DNA of 64,000 nt from an uncultured Flavobacteriales bacterium (lineage in GTDB: Bacteria > Bacteroidota > Bacteroidia > Flavobacteriales > BACL11). The position numbers and the translations under genes are program-made. Under the pieces are notes generated by a model that worked only from the letters and a program-made list of their open reading frames with translations, was not told the DNA's origin and made no database searches. This document shows, piece after piece, positions 10,222 to 19,830 of the stretch. The first letter of the stretch is position 1; each line of letters begins with the position of its first letter. The stretch covers positions 393,200 through 457,199 of the forward strand of contig CALSQD010000001.1 of NCBI GenBank assembly GCA_943788405.1, written 5' to 3'.

Positions 10222-12534
10222 TTAGAAATTTGCATGTAATGATAGTGTAAAATTCCTTCCGCTTGAACTAATTCCAGATCCAAAAGTTTTATAATGTATA
10301 TCCATCATATTATGGATGCCAGCAATAAAAGTAAAATTCTTATTGAATGTAGTGATGTATTTTAAGTTTAGCGTATACCAAGAAGGGTTTCCAATCTCTG
10401 TAGCTTCCTCTAAATTATCAACTCCACCTAAATCATAATCTATTGCTTTTTTTAGGGAATTAAAGTGTGTACTAAGGGAGATACTTTGATTTTTAAATTC
10501 ATAATTTAAAGTACTCATAATACTAGTTGGAGGGATGTGGGCTAAAGGATGTTCATCTTTTGTTTTCCCCTGTAAAAAATTAATAATTGTATTGTGTGAA
10601 AATTGTTTGTTGATTTTTAATTGATAAGCAAAATTCACCCCTTTTATTGTTGCACTACCAATATTTGTATTCATCATGATTTTCATCATTTCTCCATCAT
10701 AATTCATAGAATCAAGTCCATTCAAAGTTGATTCTCTTCTTTCAATTGCATCAGTAATTTGTGTTTGGAATACTTGTAGTTGAAGAGTAATTACATTCTT
10801 GATTTTTAAGTGAATTCCTGTTTCGATATTTATTGATTTTTCAGGAGATAAATCATTGTTGGGAACTACTACTGAGATATCATTTTTGGAGAAAACCTTT
10901 CCAATATCATCTGTGTTTGGGTTTCTGAAACCATTTGAAATTGATCCATTAAATTTTAAACTAGGATTGAGTTTATAGACAAGCTGTAGCGAGTTGGATA
11001 ATGATTTATTTTTCACTTGAATTTCCTGAAAGGGTAAATGAATAGTTGTTGTATCTTTAAATATTGCGGATAAAGAGTTGATGCTGTATCTACTTCCTGC
11101 TAATAGCTTTAAATTTTTTGTAAATTCAAGATTAATTTGGGCATATACAGCATTATTTAAAACATCCGTTCCTCCATCAGGGTAGCGACTGGTATTGTAA
11201 AAGTTTGTGTTCTGATTTGATAAACTTGCTGTTGAGTTTAGTATTTCATATCTTGAATCAAAACCATAATTTAATTTTAATTGATTAAATTGTTTTAAAA
11301 AATCAGATTTGAAATCAATAATCTGTAAAGATTCAGTTCTATTGTTCAGTAATTCATCTCCATTTTTTTGTTTGTGTCTGGATTCTTTAATATGCTGATA
11401 TGCTGCAGTAAATACAGCCTCATCAGATGCGAAATTTTTAAAATAATTTTTTAGCCGAATACTTTTGAAAAACCTTTTTTGAGGTCCATAATACCAGTAT
11501 TTGTATTTTTGCTCTCCATTTTTTATATCGTTCAATTTATCAAATCTGTTAATATTTGATGAGGTTGAAAATTGAGAATTGAAGAGTAAGAAATTTATAT
11601 TATTTAGTTTAAATAAAGTTTTATGAAAAAAGTCAGCTTGCTGATAAGTTGTTCCTTTTTGAGTATTATTTTCTGTAATTATTGCTTCCTTTCCCCAGTT
11701 TTTAAATCCATGTTTTCTGTTGCTTCCCATTTTTAAATCACCATATGATTTAAGCGAAAACCCACTAATGTTAGCGCTATTCTTTATTTTATAATTTGAG
11801 ATTATTGAAGTAAAAACAGCATCTGAACTACTCTCATATTGTTGGGTGAATTGTGTACTGTTTTTATTTTCTGGTCGCTTGGTGCTGAAAAGAATAGCTC
11901 CTCCCATAGCTCCATTTCCGTAAGCCACTGATGCTGGCCCAAACAAAACTTCAGCATCTTTAAGAAAAATAGGATTAATTGTAGCTGTACTTTGAAGGTG
12001 TCCACTTCTGAAAATAGTGTTGTTTAAAGGTATTCCATCAACAATAATAAGCAACCTATTTGCCTCCATCCCTCTTATGTTTGGGCTACCTCCTCCATTC
12101 TGACTGTTTTGAATGCTTACTCCCATGGTTTTTTCTAATAGCTCACTTGCTTGAGCGCTTTGTGATTCTAGCATTATTGCAGGAGTTATTTTAAGGTGTT
12201 TCAATGTTGATTTTAAACTTTCTTTTGATTCTCTTATCTCTACATTTTGTAGTGAATGTGTTTTTAAAACTAAGAAAATAGTTTTTTGCTGTATTGAACT
12301 TTTTGTTTGTTCAATTTTTTGATAGGCTATATGTTGAATGATTAAAGTTTCTTTGGAACCAAAAACACTTAAGTTAGTAATTCCCATTTTATTGCTTATC
12401 ACCCCTAATTCTTTAGTTTTACTACTCACACTAACCCCTTCAACTGGGAGTTCAGTAAGAGCATCTAGAATGACAATTTCTTGAGCATTAGTATTTAGTG
12501 CAACTAGGGTTAAAATTAGGATTAAATATTTCAT
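10222..12534 (-). CDS. TonB-dependent outer-membrane receptor
   Basis: Outer-membrane active transporter of 770 aa. It has a signal peptide (to TNA, residue 17), a short carboxypeptidase-regulatory-like domain (about 18-100), a plug domain (about 110-225, with NIRGMEANRLLIIVDGIP and GPASVAYGNGAMGG) and a beta-barrel ending in an aromatic-terminal strand (LSLHANF). No SusD partner is adjacent, so a polysaccharide role is unlikely; the plug resembles siderophore, heme or cobalamin receptors, but the ligand cannot be assigned. The ATG overlaps the recO stop as ATGA, making it the last gene of porZ-recO-receptor. Confidence 0.92.
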   Translation of the reverse strand: MKYLILILTLVALNTNAQEIVILDALTELPVEGVSVSSKTKELGVISNKMGITNLSVFGSKETLIIQHIAYQKIEQTKSSIQQKTIFLVLKTHSLQNVEIRESKESLKSTLKHLKITPAIMLESQSAQASELLEKTMGVSIQNSQNGGGSPNIRGMEANRLLIIVDGIPLNNTIFRSGHLQSTATINPIFLKDAEVLFGPASVAYGNGAMGGAILFSTKRPENKNSTQFTQQYESSSDAVFTSIISNYKIKNSANISGFSLKSYGDLKMGSNRKHGFKNWGKEAIITENNTQKGTTYQQADFFHKTLFKLNNINFLLFNSQFSTSSNINRFDKLNDIKNGEQKYKYWYYGPQKRFFKSIRLKNYFKNFASDEAVFTAAYQHIKESRHKQKNGDELLNNRTESLQIIDFKSDFLKQFNQLKLNYGFDSRYEILNSTASLSNQNTNFYNTSRYPDGGTDVLNNAVYAQINLEFTKNLKLLAGSRYSINSLSAIFKDTTTIHLPFQEIQVKNKSLSNSLQLVYKLNPSLKFNGSISNGFRNPNTDDIGKVFSKNDISVVVPNNDLSPEKSINIETGIHLKIKNVITLQLQVFQTQITDAIERRESTLNGLDSMNYDGEMMKIMMNTNIGSATIKGVNFAYQLKINKQFSHNTIINFLQGKTKDEHPLAHIPPTSIMSTLNYEFKNQSISLSTHFNSLKKAIDYDLGGVDNLEEATEIGNPSWYTLNLKYITTFNKNFTFIAGIHNMMDIHYKTFGSGISSSGRNFTLSLHANF

Positions 12535-13238
12535 GTTCTTAAGGATTCAATAATTAAGTGTGAGGTCATGTTTTTAAGTTCATGATGTTGTAGCTTATAG
12601 TATTCAATTAAATCTAAAAGCAGTTGATTTCTATTAGCGTATGGAATTGTAATTTCTTGTCCTTTCAGCAAAGCTTTAAAATAGTGTGTATTTTCTTGAT
12701 TAATATAATAATTAATGTGTTGAGTACTATTAGTAAACTCTCCTAATTCAAGATTAAAGTAAGTGTTTTCTCCATCCTCATATAGGGGGTAAAATCCCAT
12801 ATGTTTAGAAAGGTTGATTAAAAAGTGTAAAGGAAAATTAGGATTAACTTCAGTTGATTTAACTAGGTTTTCTTTCAGATTCCATATAAATGAAAATAGA
12901 GGTATATCTATTTCATTTTCATGTAGTATTTTGGAAATTACTTCTGCAACAAATAGGGATAGAAAATTCTTTTTCATATCAATTCCTTTTTGCCTTTGAG
13001 CATTGTATAGGTTAATATCAGTTAAGTATTGTAGGTTTTTTTTTGGAAGATAAGTTGCATTTATTATGGATGGTACTAGTGCCTGAAAAAGGCCTAGTTT
13101 TTTTTTTGATTTTTTTGACCTTACCCCTTTTATTATAAAGCTTTGTAATCCTTTTTCTTCTGTGAATATTTTAGCAATTATAGAGCTTTCACCTTGTTTT
13201 ACATAGCTAAGTGCTATTGCCCTACTTTCATATTTCAT
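12531..13238 (-). CDS. recO: DNA repair protein RecO
   Basis: Recombination mediator of the RecFOR pathway that helps load RecA on SSB-coated ssDNA. The 235-residue protein starts with the RecO OB-fold signature (AIALSYVKQGESSIIAKIFTE) and has the helical C-terminal region; the Cys4 zinc site of some RecO proteins is not seen. Its start overlaps the porZ stop (TAATG) and its stop overlaps the receptor start (ATGA). Confidence 0.93.
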   Translation of the reverse strand: MKYESRAIALSYVKQGESSIIAKIFTEEKGLQSFIIKGVRSKKSKKKLGLFQALVPSIINATYLPKKNLQYLTDINLYNAQRQKGIDMKKNFLSLFVAEVISKILHENEIDIPLFSFIWNLKENLVKSTEVNPNFPLHFLINLSKHMGFYPLYEDGENTYFNLELGEFTNSTQHINYYINQENTHYFKALLKGQEITIPYANRNQLLLDLIEYYKLQHHELKNMTSHLIIESLRT

Positions 13239-15424
13239 TAGTGAATAAATAGAATCTTGCTTACCATTTTTTCTAAGCCATTAATGTCCGTGCTAAATAC
13301 TAAATATACCCCTGTAGAAGCCCTTTCACCATTCTTGTTTTTCCCATTCCAGATTGCTTGACCTCCTTTTGCAAAATCCTCATAAACTAGATTTCCATCT
13401 ATATCAGTAATTTTGATATTTGCATTAGTAATTAGTCCGTTTATAGCAATTGGCCCATTGTACGACTCTCTTACAGGGTTTGGGAAAACATGAGTTGTTT
13501 CTTGTGTAGGTGCTCCTATAGTTGCATCCGAACGATAAGAAATAAGTCCTTTTTCAGTTCCAATAAATACCTCCCCATTTGTAGGGTTAATTGTGATATC
13601 AATAATATTGTTTGAAAACAATGGACTATTTTCAGTTGTAAAGTGTTGTATTTCTTCAGTTCCATCTTCAGATAATAAAAAGACTCCTGATTTTTCTGTC
13701 CCTATCCATTTTCTGTTTGTTCCATCAACCTTAATACATTTTACAGTTTCATCATTCAATAAGTATTGCCCGTAACTTCCTTCTTGTATTAGTATTTGTT
13801 GTGCATCAAAATTACTTTCAGTAAAGATTGCAGATGGATTATAGAATACTGCAATTCCTCTATCCATTCCCAGCCATATTTCACCATCTAAATCTTCTGT
13901 AAAACAAAAAACATCTAGTGAGGGGAGATTTCCATTTCCAATATCCATGCTTAATATCTTATATTGATCATCAGATTTATCACTAATTGTATTGTTGTCA
14001 TTGTACACAAAGATGGAGTTTTTTCTTCCTATTATTCCCCACTTTTGATTATAGCTATCAATTAATATTTCATCATAATGTAATCGTTCTCCAGTTAATT
14101 CAAACGAAAACCACTCATTATTTTTTGTTTTTACAAACAGAGGATGAATTACACTTGAGGTAAGACCCCACATATTTCCATTATTATCAAATTTTAAATC
14201 AGAAATTGCCATTTTTTTATCCCACTGCCAATTTAAGATAGTATCTAGGGCACCATTTGTATTATGATAGCTGTATTTCTCAACAACTTCACCATTTTCT
14301 ACTCTAGGTATTCCATTGTAGTAAGAGGCGTAATAGTCAACTCCATTATAGGAGGTTACTTCAACTATATCTCTAGCATTTTCTAATCCATAATAATCAT
14401 AATTTACCCAATCATCATTAGTCATGATGGAGGCGCCAGATTTGTTCCACAAGGGCCCATAATTAACATGTCCCCCATGACAAATATGTAGCTTCCCATC
14501 TAAATGTTCTGTGCTAAAAATACTATTTGAGGCTGGACCTTCAGGGGCAAATGTTTCTTGATACTCATAGTTTGTATATTTTAAGAGCCCATTTTCTCCA
14601 TCTGCTACCCAAAGATTATTTTCAGAATCTTGGTAAACAAAATTAGTATTTTCTAATTTATTATTAATTATAGTATCTGGGTTTGCAAGTAGATTTTCAT
14701 AAATTAATATAGTGTCATTATTGGCTAAGAAAAGTAAATTATTGCTGAAAAATGAGTTTGTATCTCCAGTCCAGATAGAGTCTCCTGTAATAAAAATATT
14801 CCAATAATTTCCAGTTCTATTAGTGTCTAATTCCCAGCTATTAAAATCAAATAAACTAGTGGAAAATATATCTGCTGAATATACTCCGCCTTCAGTAGCA
14901 ACAAAAATATTGAAGCTATTAAAAGCACAGCTATTTATGCTTTCAAAATTACCATTCACACCAATTTTGTAGGTGTCTTTTATTTCTTCTTTTTCTAAAT
15001 CAATAAGAACTAGCCCAAAGGTGCAGGAAAGATATGCAATACCTTCTTTGATTGTTATATTGTTTATTGCCTTATTCCCAATAATTTCTTTTCGTTTTAT
15101 GTCAGAGATATTAAGGATTCTATTATTTTTTAATAAGTCAATATTACAATTTTCATAAATAATAACAGTAATCTCTAATCTTTCATCATAAGCTACTTGC
15201 TTTATTCCAATATCAGATAGCCCATTTACCTTTGACATACGATTAAGAGTATTGTCATCTGTATTGATGTAAAAAAGACCGCCATTAGTCACACAATAAA
15301 TTTTCTCCCCACCTTCAGTAATATAGCTTGCACTAGTGTATGACTGATAATCTTTCCAAAAGCCAATAGGAACATCTTGCGCTTGGATAAGTAATGGAAA
15401 TAAAAGGAAGAATAATTTTTTCAT
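13238..15424 (-). CDS. porZ: Type IX secretion system protein PorZ
   Basis: The 728-residue protein has a signal peptide (ending IQA), then the PorZ-type start GFWKDYQSYTSASYI and two propeller-like regions full of short beta repeats (YVTNGGLFYINTDDN-like, LWVADGENGLLKY, IWLGMDRGIAVFY, RKWIGTEKSGVFLL). The C-terminus (from VFPNPVRESYNGP) is a T9SS-type CTD with a gliding-motility-like fold (NGERASTGVYLV). In Porphyromonas gingivalis PorZ is a surface component of the attachment complex that processes T9SS cargo. Adjacency to recO fits what I know of Bacteroidota genomes. A generic two-component-regulator propeller protein is the alternative. Confidence 0.82.
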   Translation of the reverse strand: MKKLFFLLFPLLIQAQDVPIGFWKDYQSYTSASYITEGGEKIYCVTNGGLFYINTDDNTLNRMSKVNGLSDIGIKQVAYDERLEITVIIYENCNIDLLKNNRILNISDIKRKEIIGNKAINNITIKEGIAYLSCTFGLVLIDLEKEEIKDTYKIGVNGNFESINSCAFNSFNIFVATEGGVYSADIFSTSLFDFNSWELDTNRTGNYWNIFITGDSIWTGDTNSFFSNNLLFLANNDTILIYENLLANPDTIINNKLENTNFVYQDSENNLWVADGENGLLKYTNYEYQETFAPEGPASNSIFSTEHLDGKLHICHGGHVNYGPLWNKSGASIMTNDDWVNYDYYGLENARDIVEVTSYNGVDYYASYYNGIPRVENGEVVEKYSYHNTNGALDTILNWQWDKKMAISDLKFDNNGNMWGLTSSVIHPLFVKTKNNEWFSFELTGERLHYDEILIDSYNQKWGIIGRKNSIFVYNDNNTISDKSDDQYKILSMDIGNGNLPSLDVFCFTEDLDGEIWLGMDRGIAVFYNPSAIFTESNFDAQQILIQEGSYGQYLLNDETVKCIKVDGTNRKWIGTEKSGVFLLSEDGTEEIQHFTTENSPLFSNNIIDITINPTNGEVFIGTEKGLISYRSDATIGAPTQETTHVFPNPVRESYNGPIAINGLITNANIKITDIDGNLVYEDFAKGGQAIWNGKNKNGERASTGVYLVFSTDINGLEKMVSKILFIH

Positions 15425-15480
15425 AATCTAAAAGCAATAATACTACAATACAATCAGATAACTTCTTATTAGAAAAAAAA

Positions 15481-15510
15481 TTGTTGGCTTTGAATTAAAG
15501 ATTACTTTTG
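15481..15510 (+). promoter_or_regulatory. Promoter of tRNA-Arg (-33 TTG, -7 TACTTTTG)
   Basis: TTG at 15481-15483, a 19 nt spacer and TACTTTTG at 15503-15510 match the Bacteroidota sigma-70-type consensus. The box ends 7 nt before the first base of the mature tRNA. Confidence 0.75.
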
Positions 15511-15517
15511 CGGTATA

Positions 15518-15591
15518 GGCCTAGTAGTTCAACTGGATAGAATATCAGATTTCGGCTCTGACGGTTGGGGGTTCGAATCCCTCCTAGGTCA
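15518..15591 (+). tRNA. tRNA-Arg, anticodon UCG
   Basis: A complete cloverleaf can be folded by eye: acceptor GGCCTAG/CTAGGTC (one G-U pair), D-stem GTTC/GAAT, anticodon stem TCAGA/TCTGA with loop TTTCGGC (anticodon TCG at 15552-15554, decoding CGA/CGN), a 5 nt variable loop, and T-stem GGGGG/CCCTC with loop TTCGAAT. The discriminator is A at 15591 and the 3' CCA is not encoded. No terminator hairpin follows; the convergent FN3 gene ends 3 nt further on. Confidence 0.95.
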
Positions 15592-15594
15592 CTA

Positions 15595-16890
15595 TTATTT
15601 TGTGGTAATCACTTTTCTAGCTTCCCCGTTTGAATATTTGTAAATGAGTAATGTATTTTCCTTCCAATTAGTTTTTCTTCCTAATATATCATAAATCTCA
15701 AAGTCTAAATTGCTTTCTGTTAATGAATTTTCTGAAACAGAAGTAGCGCATAAAATCATAATGGTTGTCGTATCATTAAACTGATCGCTTAGTTCTGATT
15801 GTATATCAGTATAGAAGTTCAGAGGACCATCTATATTTGGGTTGACAAATAGATTATTAAAGTGGACTTCACTCGTAAAACCACTTGTGTAATTATTTCC
15901 ATCATTAGGTGAAGTTGAGCTAACTTTTATACCTCCATTTACATTTTCTATTGCAAAAAAACCAATTAAACTTCCAGTACTATCATATGAGTTGATAATT
16001 GCGTAATTCTGGCCAGCAATGATTCCCGCCCTTAATGTTGTTTCGATTGTTTGGGTGCTTGTATTCATTATTGCATAGCCAACAGAATCTCCCATGGATA
16101 GAGATTGAATATTAAAATAACCTCCATCTGAGGTTATTGTTGAAGTTCCAATATCTGGCTCATTTTGACCTTGACTTACAAATAAAGATAGGTTTGTTGC
16201 GGTATTACAAATTGTATTATCAATACTATTTGTGATTATTGGATTAAATGGTGAAGCAACAAATGTTGTTGTTGTAAAAGTGTCAGAAACTGACCATAGG
16301 GAACCTAATAAGCTAGTGCTGTCCTTATAGGTTAAAACTTGCCATTCATAACTTGTGTTTTGCTGAAGTAATGGAATCAATATACTGTTAGAAGGGTTGT
16401 AGATTGGGCCAAGATTTAACCAGTTTGTAGTTCCTAAAATTCTGTAATGAATTTTATATCTATTTGCATTACTAACAGTGTCCCAGTTAGCGGTTGCATT
16501 ATTGTAATTTATATTTGTTGTATATAAGGTATTTGTATTCGGACATAAGTTTGTATTTGTTGTGAATGTATCTGTAATTGACCAATTGGATACGCTCATG
16601 TTTATTGTATCACAATATGCTTTAATTTGCCATATGTAATTACTTAAAGGCGTTAGGTTGGTTATAAGCTTTGAGGTTAAAGCTGAGTCAAGATTATTTT
16701 GAAAGGACCAACTTGTTCCGCCAATTATTTTATACCTAATCCTATAGTGATGTGCTGATGTGCTGTTCCAATTTAATTCGGCATTATAGTAGTTGATGTT
16801 TGAACTGTAAAGATTAATTGGTTCAATGCATTGTGTTTTGCTTGTGTTGTAAAAAGTAATAAAAAGTAATGTAAGAAGTAATTGTTTCAT
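15595..16890 (-). CDS. Secreted fibronectin type III repeat protein with short, degenerate T9SS-like tail
   Basis: The 431-residue protein has a signal peptide and two FN3-like repeats (about residues 20-110 and 115-205) that share the pattern AELNW / ATANWDTVSNANRYKIHYR ... SLWSVSDTFTT. A third Ser/Thr-rich region follows (about 210-385). The last 45 residues (FEIYDILGRKTNW ... ARKVITTK) resemble the end of a type A sorting domain but lack the usual YPNP start, so whether it is a T9SS substrate is uncertain. No enzymatic domain is visible. It has its own TATCTTTG element. Confidence 0.75.
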   Translation of the reverse strand: MKQLLLTLLFITFYNTSKTQCIEPINLYSSNINYYNAELNWNSTSAHHYRIRYKIIGGTSWSFQNNLDSALTSKLITNLTPLSNYIWQIKAYCDTINMSVSNWSITDTFTTNTNLCPNTNTLYTTNINYNNATANWDTVSNANRYKIHYRILGTTNWLNLGPIYNPSNSILIPLLQQNTSYEWQVLTYKDSTSLLGSLWSVSDTFTTTTFVASPFNPIITNSIDNTICNTATNLSLFVSQGQNEPDIGTSTITSDGGYFNIQSLSMGDSVGYAIMNTSTQTIETTLRAGIIAGQNYAIINSYDSTGSLIGFFAIENVNGGIKVSSTSPNDGNNYTSGFTSEVHFNNLFVNPNIDGPLNFYTDIQSELSDQFNDTTTIMILCATSVSENSLTESNLDFEIYDILGRKTNWKENTLLIYKYSNGEARKVITTK

Positions 16891-16906
16891 TTCAATTTTG
16901 TTTCCA

Positions 16907-16914
16907 CAAAGATA
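16907..16914 (-). promoter_or_regulatory. -7 promoter element of the FN3 gene
   Basis: TATCTTTG on the minus strand ending 16 nt before the ATG at 16890. Confidence 0.5.
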
Positions 16915-17057
16915 ATATTTTACTTAGAATAATGAAAATATAATTTAAAATTTTGAAAATCAATTAATTAGTATATTTATTTTGAATTAACGAAATTTGA
17001 TTTTTAAGCAAATACCCTTAAGAAAATTTTAGAATGCTTTAAAACGCTTTAAATTGC

Positions 17058-17945
17058 CTAGTTTTTCTTTTCAAACACATATATTGTGCTTGAACAACCT
17101 CTTTTAGTGACTAATCCTATAATATTTGATATAAGTCCAATTACAAATCCTTTAATAAATTTTTTCTTTCCTGTCTTAAATTCTTCACTTAATAACGCTA
17201 CATAGAAAGAGTCAAATAACATAGGTTTAGTTTTTGTTAATTTAAAATTATGGTTTTCAAATAATTTTTCAATAGTTTCTTTTGAGAAATGCCATAAATG
17301 AATTGGCGTATCCCATGCTGCCCAGAATTCTTTATAGTGATTTGCATCCCAGCTTTTATGGTTTGGAACGGCAATAATTACCTTTCCATTTTGATCTAAT
17401 ATTCTGGCAAACTCTCCTATTGTTTCGTTTAGGTTTGTCACATGTTCTAATACATGCCACATGCTAATGGAATTAAATTGCTCCTTTTGAAATTGATTGA
17501 GATTTGTATTTTCGCTTACGGATAGATTAAAGTTTTCTATTGCTTGTTCTCTTGCTAATTCAGAAGGTTCTATTCCTTTTGTGTTGTATCCTGCATTTTT
17601 GCAAGCATTTAAAAATTCCCCTGTTCCGCATCCAATATCAAGATGATTTCCTTTTTCTGATATTTTTCTGAGTAGATTTACTTTGCTTCCAATTGCATAT
17701 TTTCTGACTGTTTGATATAGCCAGTTAAACAATCCTTTAGTATTGTTAGTGTGTGAAATGTACATGTCAGACTTGTAGTACTCTCCTAAGTTTTCATCTT
17801 TGGGTCTAGGATTTGTGAAAGTAAAGCCACATGTTTCACATGAAACAATTGTAAAATTTTCTTTGGTTGTTGAGTGGTCAATGCAGTCAAGTTTTTTGAC
17901 TAATCCACCTTCTGAACATACTGGACATTTTTCTAGTAATATCAT
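17058..17945 (-). CDS. Class I SAM-dependent methyltransferase with N-terminal zinc ribbon
   Basis: The 295-residue protein starts with a CPVC...CETCGF pair of CxxC knuckles (residues 8-41), then the SAM-binding motif I HLDIGCGTGEFLNACKNAGY and the post-motif WHVLEHV, as in Methyltransf_23-type enzymes that act on lipids, sugars or quinones. The C-terminus has a hydrophobic stretch (GFVIGLISNIIGLVT) that may bind membrane. Its ATG overlaps the mnmG stop as ATGA, so it is the last gene of the DUF4175-ybeY-mnmG operon. The substrate cannot be inferred. Confidence 0.85.
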   Translation of the reverse strand: MILLEKCPVCSEGGLVKKLDCIDHSTTKENFTIVSCETCGFTFTNPRPKDENLGEYYKSDMYISHTNNTKGLFNWLYQTVRKYAIGSKVNLLRKISEKGNHLDIGCGTGEFLNACKNAGYNTKGIEPSELAREQAIENFNLSVSENTNLNQFQKEQFNSISMWHVLEHVTNLNETIGEFARILDQNGKVIIAVPNHKSWDANHYKEFWAAWDTPIHLWHFSKETIEKLFENHNFKLTKTKPMLFDSFYVALLSEEFKTGKKKFIKGFVIGLISNIIGLVTKRGCSSTIYVFEKKN

Positions 17946-19813
17946 CTTCCTAGGTAAATTAATAACACATTAATATCGGAAGGTGAAACCCCACTTATTC
18001 TTGATGCATGCCCAATTGTTTTTGGTTGTATTGCTTTTAATTTCTCTCTTCCCTCAGTTGAAATTGAGTGGAGTTTGTCAAATTCGAAATCTTCTGCAAT
18101 TTTTATATTTTCAAGCCTAGTTAATTTTGCGACAGATTCTTTTTCTTTGTTTAGATAGCCTCCATATTTTATTTCTATCTCAGCTTGTTCAATTGCTGCT
18201 GGAATAGTTTTTTCTTGATTTAAAAAATTGACTAACTCTTTACAAACATACAGGTCAGTTATTGTAATGTGTGGTCTTGATAATACAGATTTTATCTTTA
18301 CTTTTTGCTTGAGTAAAGAGCTCCCTTTCTTTTCTAGTGTTGGATTTACATCTTCTGGGTCAATACTTTGTTTCTCTAAAAATTTAATCAAACTTGCAGT
18401 ATCATTTTCTTTTTCTTCAAGGGTAAGCATTCTTTCTTTTTTTGCAAGTCCTAATTCATAACCTCTTTTAGTAAGTCTAATATCAGCATTGTCCTGTCTT
18501 AAAAGTAAACGGTATTCAGCTCTAGAAGTAAACATTCGGTAAGGCTCTTCAGTCCCCTTTGTAATTAGATCGTCAATTAATACGCCAATATATGCATCTG
18601 ATCTGCTAAGGATAAATTCATCTTTTTCATAGGCATTCTGGTGTGCATTTATTCCTGCCATTAAGCCTTGTGCAGCAGCTTCTTCATATCCGGTTGTACC
18701 GTTTATTTGCCCGCAAAAGAATAGGTTGTTTACCAGTTTTGTTTCTAGCGTATGTTTTAATTGTGTAGGAGGAAAATAATCATACTCAATTGCATAACCA
18801 GCTCTAAACATTTTTACTTTTTCTAAGCCTTTTATTTTTCGGAGTGCCTTCAGTTGCACATCTTCAGGAAGTGATGTTGAGAATCCATTTAAATATATTT
18901 CAATTGTATCTCTTCCTTCTGGCTCAATAAATAATTGATGCCTCTCTTTTGTTGCAAATCTTTCTATTTTATCTTCAATTGATGGGCAATATCTTGGTCC
19001 TAAGCCTTTTATCCTTCCTGAAAACATTGGAGAGTCTTCAAATCCCTCTTTTAAAATAGCATGTACTTCAGGTGATGTGTAGGTGATAAAACAAGAGTGT
19101 TGATCTTTTATTTTTTCTTTAGTCATGTAGGAAAAACTTACTGTCTCCTCATCTCCTGCTTGCTCTTCAGTAACAGAATAATCTATTGTTCTCCCGTCTA
19201 ACCTTGGTGGAGTTCCTGTTTTCATTCGCCCATGCGTAAAGCCAAGTTCAATTAATTGTTTTGTGATCCCCTCAGCTGAGGGCTCTCCTGACCTTCCTCC
19301 TTTGTAATTTTTCTTTCCTAAATGAATAAGTCCGTTTAGGAAGGTTCCATTACAAAGCACAATACTCTTCCCTAAAATCTCCACTCCCATTTTGGTGATG
19401 ATTCCTGTTACTATTCCATTTTCGGTAGTGATATTATCAACTGTATCTTGCCAAAAGTCAATATTTCTGTTCTCTTCAAGGGTTTTACGCCATTCTCTTT
19501 CAAATACTTTCCTGTCGCATTGAGCTCTAGGGCTCCACATTGCTGGTCCCTTGCTTTTATTTAGCATTCTGAACTGAATAGAAGAAGCGTCAGTAACAAT
19601 TCCTGACATGCCTCCTAATGCATCAATTTCTCGAATTATTTGTCCTTTTGCTACACCTCCCATTGCTGGGTTGCAGGACATACGAGCAAGGGTTTCCAAA
19701 TTTTGTGTAACCAATAGTACTTTTGATCCAAGTGTAGCGGCAGAATGTGCAGCTTCACAGCCAGCATGCCCCCCTCCTACTACAATTACATCATATGTTT
19801 CTTCTAATGTCAT
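17942..19813 (-). CDS. mnmG: tRNA uridine-34 5-carboxymethylaminomethylation enzyme MnmG (GidA)
   Basis: FAD-dependent partner of MnmE in making cmnm5U34 at the wobble position of several tRNAs. The 623-residue protein has the N-terminal dinucleotide motif VVGGGHAGCEAA, the GidA signatures CNPAMGGVAKGQIIREID and GTPPRLDGRTIDYS, and GYEEAAAQGL. Length and order are normal. It follows ybeY by 17 nt and is coupled to the downstream methyltransferase. mnmE is not in the window. Confidence 0.98.
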   Translation of the reverse strand: MTLEETYDVIVVGGGHAGCEAAHSAATLGSKVLLVTQNLETLARMSCNPAMGGVAKGQIIREIDALGGMSGIVTDASSIQFRMLNKSKGPAMWSPRAQCDRKVFEREWRKTLEENRNIDFWQDTVDNITTENGIVTGIITKMGVEILGKSIVLCNGTFLNGLIHLGKKNYKGGRSGEPSAEGITKQLIELGFTHGRMKTGTPPRLDGRTIDYSVTEEQAGDEETVSFSYMTKEKIKDQHSCFITYTSPEVHAILKEGFEDSPMFSGRIKGLGPRYCPSIEDKIERFATKERHQLFIEPEGRDTIEIYLNGFSTSLPEDVQLKALRKIKGLEKVKMFRAGYAIEYDYFPPTQLKHTLETKLVNNLFFCGQINGTTGYEEAAAQGLMAGINAHQNAYEKDEFILSRSDAYIGVLIDDLITKGTEEPYRMFTSRAEYRLLLRQDNADIRLTKRGYELGLAKKERMLTLEEKENDTASLIKFLEKQSIDPEDVNPTLEKKGSSLLKQKVKIKSVLSRPHITITDLYVCKELVNFLNQEKTIPAAIEQAEIEIKYGGYLNKEKESVAKLTRLENIKIAEDFEFDKLHSISTEGREKLKAIQPKTIGHASRISGVSPSDINVLLIYLGR

Positions 19814-19830
19814 AAATAACTAAAAATAAA

